DNA of 55,863 bases, taken from the NCBI GenBank assembly GCA_015062055.1, contig SUVK01000009.1, positions 1 to 55,863 on the forward strand, written 5' to 3'. This document shows, piece after piece, positions 50,409 through 55,863 of this stretch (positions are counted from its first letter, which is position 1; each line of letters begins with the position of its first letter). A program made the position numbers and the translations under genes. Origin of the DNA: Akkermansiaceae bacterium (GTDB lineage: Bacteria; Verrucomicrobiota; Verrucomicrobiia; Verrucomicrobiales; Akkermansiaceae). Under the pieces are notes generated by a model that was given only the letters and a program-made list of their open reading frames with translations, searched no databases and had not been told where the DNA came from.

Positions 50409-51350
50409 TCAGTCGCGTCTCGTCATTTCAACAAAAACATCTTCGAGACTGGGGATATGGCGGTAGATATGGCGGGTAGCATATCCGTGAGAAGCTATGA
50501 TAGCTGCCGCTTTTTCGCGTGTGTCGGTGCCGGGTTCGGCTCTTACCAATAAACGGTGCCAGCCGCCGGGCTGTGTTTCTTCGACAATAACTTTTTTTAC
50601 CGGTTCAAAATCTTCAATTTCCTTTACTACGGTATCTAAGTCTCCCTTAAACTCAATGGATACGCGACCGGCGGCTCTTAAGCCCTTGGTCAGATTTTCT
50701 GGTGTGTCTGCAGCCTTGATTTCGCCTTGATCAATGATAATTACTTTGTTACATATCATTTCGACTTCACTCAAAATGTGAGTGGAAAGGATAACCGTAT
50801 GGTTTTCAGATAATGAGCGTATCAATTCTCGAATTTGTCGTATTTGGTTGGGGTCCAATCCATTAGTCGGTTCATCGAGTATTAATAAATCAGGTTTGGA
50901 GAGCAGGGCATCAGCAAGTCCTACGCGCTGACGATAACCCTTTGAAAGTGTGCTGATAAGATTCTTTCTTTTGGGCTCTAATCCACAGGTGTCAATTACA
51001 TAACCTACTTGTTTGCGGATAATGTCTCCTCTCAGTCCTTTGAGCTTGGCACGGTATATCAAATAGTCCGTTACGCGCATTTCATCATATAAAGGTACAT
51101 TCTCGGGCATGTAGCCCAAATGTCTGCGTGAGTCAATCGGGTTGTCCAGAATATCGTAGCCTGCAATTCTTGCTGTGCCGGCTGTCGGGGGTAAGTATCC
51201 TGTCAACATCTTCATTGTTGTTGTTTTGCCGGCTCCGTTCGGCCCGAGAAAGCCTACGATTTCGCCTTTCTCAATTGTAAAACTCGCATCTTTCACGGCT
51301 GTGAATCGACCGAATGTTTTGTGTAAATGTTCTGCTTCTACCATGCTCAT
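50409..51350 (-). CDS. ABC transporter ATP-binding protein, GldA-like
   Basis: ATPase of the GldF/GldG-like system, 313 aa from ATG 51350 (MSMVEAEHLHKTF). Motifs: Walker A GPNGAGKTTTM (about 36-46), Q-loop region GYMPENVPLYDEM, signature LSKGYRQRVGLADAL, Walker B LLILDEPTNGLDP, and the switch His in LSTHIL. The C-terminal 70 residues form the accessory domain usual in ABC-2 ATPases. The frame is open for 88 further codons upstream, but the promoter (TTGAAA, 16 bases, TAGAAT at 51362-51367) ends 11 bases before 51350, which decides the start; ATG 51344 is the only close rival. First gene of an eight-gene operon reaching 40097. Confidence 0.9.
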   Translation of the reverse strand: MSMVEAEHLHKTFGRFTAVKDASFTIEKGEIVGFLGPNGAGKTTTMKMLTGYLPPTAGTARIAGYDILDNPIDSRRHLGYMPENVPLYDEMRVTDYLIYRAKLKGLRGDIIRKQVGYVIDTCGLEPKRKNLISTLSKGYRQRVGLADALLSKPDLLILDEPTNGLDPNQIRQIRELIRSLSENHTVILSTHILSEVEMICNKVIIIDQGEIKAADTPENLTKGLRAAGRVSIEFKGDLDTVVKEIEDFEPVKKVIVEETQPGGWHRLLVRAEPGTDTREKAAAIIASHGYATRHIYRHIPSLEDVFVEMTRRD

Positions 51351-51361
51351 ACGCTCGTGCC

Positions 51362-51389
51362 ATTCTACCATTTTTCTGCTGTGTTTCAA
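51362..51389 (-). promoter_or_regulatory. Promoter of the gld-like / prmA / tsaB operon, short leader
   Basis: Minus strand: -35 TTGAAA (51389-51384), 16-base spacer, -10 TAGAAT (51367-51362); ATG at 51350 after 11 bases. Confidence 0.65.
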
Positions 51390-51511
51390 GCTGAAAGTGC
51401 CGAGTTGACTCATATAGTACAAAAAGCAGATAATAAACTTTGCATTACATATATTATGCGAAGTTATCACAATATCGAATCCACGCATCCTCCCTGTTAA
51501 CAAGAACTGCG

Positions 51512-52159
51512 TCACGCTTCTAGAATATGTAAAACGTCGTGAAGGCTGCTGAGAACTTGAGTTGCTCGTGAGAAATCGGAAAATTGAGTCATTCTGTTCG
51601 GAACGGCAACACATGGGATTTTAGCGCGTTGAGCAGAAATCGTGCCGTTTTCAGAATCTTCGATAATGATGCAGTGCTCCGGCTGCACAGCAATACATTT
51701 CTGCGCAGCTAAGAACAGCGCGGGATCGGGTTTTACAGGATAACCATCGGTGCGAGTAAACACACCTGCAAACTTATCGAAAATATGTAGTTTCAGTAAC
51801 CATCCGGCAACCCAGCGACGGGAGGAAGAAGAAGCAACAGCCATGGGGATACGATGAGCTTCACACCAGTTAATCAAGTCAAGAGCACCCGGCATAAGCC
51901 CCATATGTTCGAGTTCAGCTTCAAGAACAGCCTGCCTTGCCGGAGTCTCAATCTCCCAATCGTATTTCTTGCCGGTGAGGGTTTCTAAGTAGTCAGCCGG
52001 GTTCCAGTGACTGTAGCCGGCGCCAAGACATGGTGAATAAGTTTCGATTGAAATTTCTTGACCTTCGCGCTCAAAAAGCTTTACCCATGACCGGTAAATA
52101 GCCCATTCTGTGTCAACCAAGACACCATCGAAATCAAATATGATACCCCGAGGTTTCAT
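51512..52159 (-). CDS. HAD-family phosphatase, beta-phosphoglucomutase-like subfamily
   Basis: A 215-aa HAD hydrolase starting at ATG 52159 (MKPRGIIFDFDGVLVD). Motif I is DFDGV with the nucleophile and acid/base Asp residues (9 and 11), motif II VASSSSRRWV, motif III the Lys in GYPVKPDPALF, motif IV IIEDSENG. A helical cap lies between motif I and II. Substrates are probably sugar phosphates, but this family is broad. The start codon overlaps the stop of the LptF/G-like gene (TGATG), so the two are translationally coupled. Confidence 0.85.
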   Translation of the reverse strand: MKPRGIIFDFDGVLVDTEWAIYRSWVKLFEREGQEISIETYSPCLGAGYSHWNPADYLETLTGKKYDWEIETPARQAVLEAELEHMGLMPGALDLINWCEAHRIPMAVASSSSRRWVAGWLLKLHIFDKFAGVFTRTDGYPVKPDPALFLAAQKCIAVQPEHCIIIEDSENGTISAQRAKIPCVAVPNRMTQFSDFSRATQVLSSLHDVLHILEA

Positions 52160-53523
52160 CAGAGCTCGCCCTTCATTCTGGCTCGTAACCATTCGCGGAA
52201 TGAACGGTGAGCAAGGTTTTTACGGAAGATGTATATGGCGATTATCGTGTAAACAACATTGGGAATCCACGCACTAATCCACGCTTGAATCACACCGGCT
52301 TCACCCAATGCCGGGAATACCCGATATAAGAACAGCATCAGTGCTGCCAAGATGATGGCAATACCAATTCCTTTCATCGTACCTCTACGTTGGAATGTAA
52401 CGGAACTGGGTATGGCTAAAAGAACTAACACCATACAAGTAAATATCTTAGCAATTCTTACATGCCATTCTGTGCGCCTCTTGTATCTATCTTCTTTACC
52501 ACCGGCGCCACTCGTTATGTATTCGTGTAAATCAGCAGTGCTGATGGATTCAATGCGCCCCCCCGGCCCGGGACTGAGAATTTGGTAAGGCTTTTCGTTA
52601 AAATGGCACAACAACTCGGCATGGTGTACTCCATCGGTCGGTTTTATCTGCTCTGTATTTTTTTCGTGCACGTAAACATCGTACAAGGTCCACGTTGCGG
52701 CTTCTTTGTCCCATATGGCTTCTTTAGCGTAGTACCTCTTCTCAATAGAGGTCATGCTTTTGTCAAACTGCTTTATTTGCAACATTTTCATGGGAGCACC
52801 CGGGTTATCAATGGAAGCCGGGTGTTCGATGACCCAGTGACGTGAATTAGCGTCACTTTGATAGAAAATTTGTGCAGGACTCCCATCGGCTCGCTTTTCT
52901 TGTTTCAGGTACATTTGACGATAAAGCATACCATTGGGAGCCCAATGATAACCGAAAATGCCATAGGCCACAGAAACAAGCGCGCCGAAAATGAAAATAG
53001 GACGACAGAGACTGAGCAAAGAACGCCCGGATTGCATCATGCCCGTTATTTCACAGGTACCGGAGAGTTTGCTCAAACACCACATTGTACCCATCATTAA
53101 GGTGTAAGGCAAAATTTGATACAATATCATCGGCAATTGCGAGCCATAGAACTTCAGCGCTCCCATCACTGCATGGTCTCCACCTCTATTGCGGAGGCGT
53201 TCCATATTGTCTGTAAAATCGGCCAAAAGATAAATCAGGAGCAAGATAAACGTGCACATCAAGAAGAAACTCAAGAAATTGCGCGTTATATAGCGATCTG
53301 TGGTGCCCATAAAGGCATAAATAACAGCTCCGATGAACGGTAAAAAACAGAATAGACAATGCAAAATAGGGCGCATCAGCTGAGCCATCGGATAGTCTTC
53401 CGGCGAACCGGGGATCTCCCATTTCATTTGCTCCAATTCAGCCGGCACAAGATATTGGGCTAACAGTGCACCCAGTATCAACCATATCAATGCCGGCAAT
53501 ATTCTTTTTATAACAGTTTTCAA
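52159..53523 (-). CDS. LptF/LptG family permease
   Basis: A 454-aa membrane protein of the YjgP/YjgQ family, permease of the Lpt complex that extracts lipopolysaccharide from the inner membrane. Helices lie near 10-28, 52-72, 80-105 and 125-150, a periplasmic beta-jellyroll spans about 190-350, and helices return at about 365-445. The N-terminal part is longer than usual, with two helices before the family-typical YITRNFLSFFL segment (about 78). The start codon is TTG 53523, preceded by a GGGGA Shine-Dalgarno-like sequence; no ATG is available until residue 33. Only one of the usual two paralogues is present here. Confidence 0.82.
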   Translation of the reverse strand: MKTVIKRILPALIWLILGALLAQYLVPAELEQMKWEIPGSPEDYPMAQLMRPILHCLFCFLPFIGAVIYAFMGTTDRYITRNFLSFFLMCTFILLLIYLLADFTDNMERLRNRGGDHAVMGALKFYGSQLPMILYQILPYTLMMGTMWCLSKLSGTCEITGMMQSGRSLLSLCRPIFIFGALVSVAYGIFGYHWAPNGMLYRQMYLKQEKRADGSPAQIFYQSDANSRHWVIEHPASIDNPGAPMKMLQIKQFDKSMTSIEKRYYAKEAIWDKEAATWTLYDVYVHEKNTEQIKPTDGVHHAELLCHFNEKPYQILSPGPGGRIESISTADLHEYITSGAGGKEDRYKRRTEWHVRIAKIFTCMVLVLLAIPSSVTFQRRGTMKGIGIAIILAALMLFLYRVFPALGEAGVIQAWISAWIPNVVYTIIAIYIFRKNLAHRSFREWLRARMKGEL

Positions 53524-53551
53524 TCCCCTGCTCTCCCGTTATTCAATTATA

Positions 53552-54331
53552 TCAGCATCCTCTGGCTAAGCGTTCGGCCAAGTAAGAGGGTAAACCTGCA
53601 TCAAGAATCGCATTCTGTGCCCCGGCAATATCATAAGGTACTTTTTTCATGATAACCAAGTTGGCATCAGAATCATATATGGCATAACAGGCCCTTGGAT
53701 CGTTATCTCGCGGCTGTCCTACAGAACCTACATTGACAAAGTATTTGTGTCCCTCCTGCGGATGCAGCTCCGAGTATCCCGTCATGATCAAGTTATGAGT
53801 TATATCGTAATCTTCTGCTGCATGACGACCATCCCAGCAATATATTTTGGGTACGTGCGTATGCCCATGGAAACAAAGCTGCGAAAATTGACGAGAAAAA
53901 TTACCGGCAGCATCGTTTGAGTTAATAATGTAGTTCCACGCTTTGGGTTGGTCTAGCGTGGAGTGAACAATGGTAAACGAAGATGCGTTTGCCCCTTGGG
54001 GGCGTACTATGCGCTGGTATTGAAGGCGTGCTAACCATTGTAATTGCTCGTCAGTGAGCTGTCGAACGGTCCATTCCATCGCTTCTCTCGCCATATCGTT
54101 CATTTTTTCGTAGACAGGATTCACTACCTCTGAATCATGATTACCCTTAACTACGGGGCAATTCAGTTGGCGAATATAATCAACGCAAGTACCCGGATAC
54201 GCATTATAGCCTACAATGTCGCCCAAGCATGCTACTTCCGAGCAGCGTTCTTGTTCGAATGCGTCTGTCATTACCGCGTATAATGCGTGGTAATTTGAAT
54301 GAATATCGCTGATGATGGCCGTTCTCGACAT
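53552..54331 (-). CDS. Metallophosphoesterase (calcineurin-like, YfcE/Ap4A-hydrolase-like)
   Basis: A 259-aa cytoplasmic phosphoesterase with the whole dimetal motif set: SDIHSNYHAL (8-17), GDIVGYNAYP (about 37-46), KGNHDSE (about 63-69), VHSTLD and HGHTHVP (about 155-161). Here the GNHD His is kept, in contrast to the 14009 protein. The substrate may be a phosphodiester or nucleotide; not known. Begins 13 bases after a -10 TATATA, so its mRNA has a very short leader. LptF/G-like and HAD genes follow, probably as one operon. Confidence 0.88.
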   Translation of the reverse strand: MSRTAIISDIHSNYHALYAVMTDAFEQERCSEVACLGDIVGYNAYPGTCVDYIRQLNCPVVKGNHDSEVVNPVYEKMNDMAREAMEWTVRQLTDEQLQWLARLQYQRIVRPQGANASSFTIVHSTLDQPKAWNYIINSNDAAGNFSRQFSQLCFHGHTHVPKIYCWDGRHAAEDYDITHNLIMTGYSELHPQEGHKYFVNVGSVGQPRDNDPRACYAIYDSDANLVIMKKVPYDIAGAQNAILDAGLPSYLAERLARGC

Positions 54332-54344
54332 ACTAATTAGTGCC

Positions 54345-54373
54345 TATATAGCACAGAACGCGGCTGATGGCAA
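54345..54373 (-). promoter_or_regulatory. Promoter of the phosphoesterase-lptF/G-HAD unit, short leader
   Basis: Minus strand: -35 TTGCCA (54373-54368), 17-base spacer, -10 TATATA (54350-54345); ATG at 54331 after 13 bases. Confidence 0.6.
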
Positions 54374-54400
54374 GATAAATCTGTTAAGGAAAGCTAAAAA

Positions 54401-55657
54401 TCACTTCGTGAGGCCATCTTGTTTGGCTTGGTTCCAGTAAGCATACTCGGAACGGTTGAAATCGACATACTCGGGCGACAAGTCGGTGGTGTAGACCACA
54501 TATTCCTCACTACCGAGATTCAAGTTAATGCGTACAGTAAATTCTCTGGCTTGCACGCGTTCACGCAGGTGGTCGCTTGGGGTATCCGTTTGTTCTCCGC
54601 CACGGCAGGCGGGCAACCCTGCAATATCTATATCGATTTTTTCTTCACGTACACGAGTACCGCTATAACCGACAGCATGGATAATACGGCCCCAGTTCGG
54701 GTCTCCACCATTCCAAGAGCTCTTTACGAGAGAAGACTTAGCCACACCTTCAGCAACGCGCTTAGCCTCGGCAAGTGTGGGGGCTCCCTCAACTTGTACG
54801 GTGACAAATTTGGTAACGCGTTCGCCGTCTTGTACAATACGGCGCGCTTGCTCCATCATCACAAATTCAAGCGCGTTAATAAAGGCGTCCCATCCTTCTA
54901 CCCCGGGGGCAAGAGAAACGCCTGAGGCACCGTTGGCCAATACCAAACAAGTGTCATTAGTGCTCATGTCGCCGTCAATCGTAATGCGATTGAAAGTTTT
55001 AGAAACTCCGGCTTTGACGATAGTCTCCAAATGCTCACGTTCGATGGCTGCATCGGTACACACCAAGCAGATCATGGTAGCCATACACGGGGCAATCATA
55101 CCGGCACCTTTACAGCAGGACCCGATGCGTACGGTTTTACCGTTAATATTTAACTCTACCGCCACCTCTTTTTCGCGTGTATCGCTGGTGATGATGGCAG
55201 ATGCTACATCATGACCCTTCTCTGCTGCGAGGTTTTCGCAAAGTTCGGGTAAACGCGGTTCAATGCGTATCATCGGCATGGGTAAGCCGATAACACCGGT
55301 AGAACATACGGCGACCTCAGCGGGCTTCAGCCCAAGTTTTTTCGCAACGATACTGCACTCTTTACGAGCAACAGCAACGCCGGCGGCTCCCGTACAGGCG
55401 TTTGCATTGCCGCTATTGGCTACAATTGCGCGTACGTTGCCACGGCGGAGGTGGTTTTGGCTTACGCGAACGCACGCCGCTCTTACCCTGTTCGTGGTGA
55501 ATGTTCCGGCAGAAGTAGTCGGCTCGATGGAATAGACCAAAGCTAAGTCAAGACGCGTAGCTGTGGGCTTCTTAATACCGCAAGCAAGTGCATTGGCAAC
55601 AAAACCTTTCGCGGCGGTTACGCCACCCTCAATCTCCTTAAATGTACCGGTAGACAT
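54401..55657 (-). CDS. argJ: Glutamate N-acetyltransferase / amino-acid acetyltransferase (ArgJ)
   Basis: Moves the acetyl group from N-acetylornithine to glutamate (cyclic arginine pathway) and, in bifunctional forms, acetylates glutamate from acetyl-CoA. The 418-aa precursor from ATG 55657 (MSTGTFKEIEGG) has IVANSGNANACTG (about 90-102) and the autocleavage site APCMATMICL, where the chain breaks before the nucleophilic Thr to give alpha and beta chains. NWGRI near the C-terminus and the terminal EYAYW also fit. The frame is open 56 codons upstream, but the family start is MSTGTF. A moderate promoter is at 55749-55722. Together with argG this gives two arginine genes in the window, not adjacent. 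Confidence 0.92.
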   Translation of the reverse strand: MSTGTFKEIEGGVTAAKGFVANALACGIKKPTATRLDLALVYSIEPTTSAGTFTTNRVRAACVRVSQNHLRRGNVRAIVANSGNANACTGAAGVAVARKECSIVAKKLGLKPAEVAVCSTGVIGLPMPMIRIEPRLPELCENLAAEKGHDVASAIITSDTREKEVAVELNINGKTVRIGSCCKGAGMIAPCMATMICLVCTDAAIEREHLETIVKAGVSKTFNRITIDGDMSTNDTCLVLANGASGVSLAPGVEGWDAFINALEFVMMEQARRIVQDGERVTKFVTVQVEGAPTLAEAKRVAEGVAKSSLVKSSWNGGDPNWGRIIHAVGYSGTRVREEKIDIDIAGLPACRGGEQTDTPSDHLRERVQAREFTVRINLNLGSEEYVVYTTDLSPEYVDFNRSEYAYWNQAKQDGLTK

Positions 55658-55721
55658 GATGAAAATGTTGATTACTCCCTGAGTTTGCCACAGAAGAGCC
55701 CTATCTGCAAGCGAAAAATGC

Positions 55722-55749
55722 TCTATACTGACAGGACGCATTAGGACAA
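55722..55749 (-). promoter_or_regulatory. Candidate promoter of argJ
   Basis: Minus strand: -35 TTGTCC (55749-55744), 16-base spacer, -10 TATAGA (55727-55722); leader of about 60 bases. Matches are moderate. I see no gene in 55750-55863. Confidence 0.4.
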
Positions 55750-55863
55750 AAATATGCGCACCGAAATTGCCCCTAGCGCAAAGAAAAAGTCTCGCTTGGA
55801 CAGAATTGCGCACTATAATATGCATATGGTGCTTAAAATAAAAGAAGAAGACAGGGGCTCGTA

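Noticed and set aside
1..55863. tRNA genes, rRNA genes, CRISPR arrays
   Set aside because: No T-loop-like GTTCrAnyC with matching acceptor stems, no rRNA signature and no regularly spaced repeats were seen. A tRNAscan or Infernal run would settle this.

Overview
The gene content, the FAD- and GldG-type operons and a split tyrosine recombinase of the kind I associate with Akkermansia all point to a chromosomal segment from a Verrucomicrobiota bacterium, probably Verrucomicrobiales (inference from family resemblance, no search was run). GC looks close to 50 percent. Most genes lie on the minus strand. There is one structured RNA gene (rnpB). I saw no tRNA, rRNA or CRISPR array.

Layout. 1-2200: a PP2C phosphatase, a superoxide dismutase and an HdeD-type membrane protein on the plus strand. 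2221-8431 (minus): an NAD synthetase look-alike with every catalytic motif lost, an ADP-forming acyl-CoA synthetase, a fusion of dephospho-CoA kinase with transcription terminator Rho, and RNase P RNA. 8558-9457: a squalene/phytoene synthase. 9458-13490 (minus): a four-gene sulfonate/nitrate-type ABC importer plus FAD oxidase operon. 13641-19080: a small membrane protein, a metallophosphoesterase, two tandem M29 aminopeptidases with aroB, and a 2-Cys peroxiredoxin.

19180-29950 is an accessory island. It holds a tightly overlapping four-gene cassette (SNF2-type helicase, DUF4391-like protein, type III Mod methyltransferase, type III Res helicase-nuclease), a frameshifted tyrosine recombinase transcribed divergently from it, and an IS3-family remnant. 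The mod gene carries three back-to-back inverted repeats within 78 bases, including a 26-base perfect palindrome. The helicase and recombinase promoters face away from a shared 18-base palindrome. Next to the island are surface-glycan genes: a DUF6056-like membrane protein and a GtrB-type glycosyltransferase broken by an internal deletion.

32659-40064: a CysJ-like reductase without a flavodoxin domain, two related secreted proteins, hisC, two glycosyltransferases and argG. 40097-51389 (minus) looks like one eight-gene operon: ABC ATPase, ABC permease, GldG-like and DUF4340 proteins, then prmA, tsaB, a YkgJ-type cysteine-cluster protein and a very large ABCG-like transporter. 51512-55657: a HAD phosphatase, an LptF/LptG permease, a second metallophosphoesterase and argJ.

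A recurring feature is a sigma70-like promoter (TTGnnn, 16-17 bases, TAnnnT) whose -10 box ends only 6-13 bases before a start codon, implying leaderless or nearly leaderless mRNAs (aroB, coaE-rho, squalene synthase, the ABC binding protein, the 13641 membrane protein, hisC, the ABC ATPase and the 54331 phosphoesterase). Where it occurs I used it to choose start codons.
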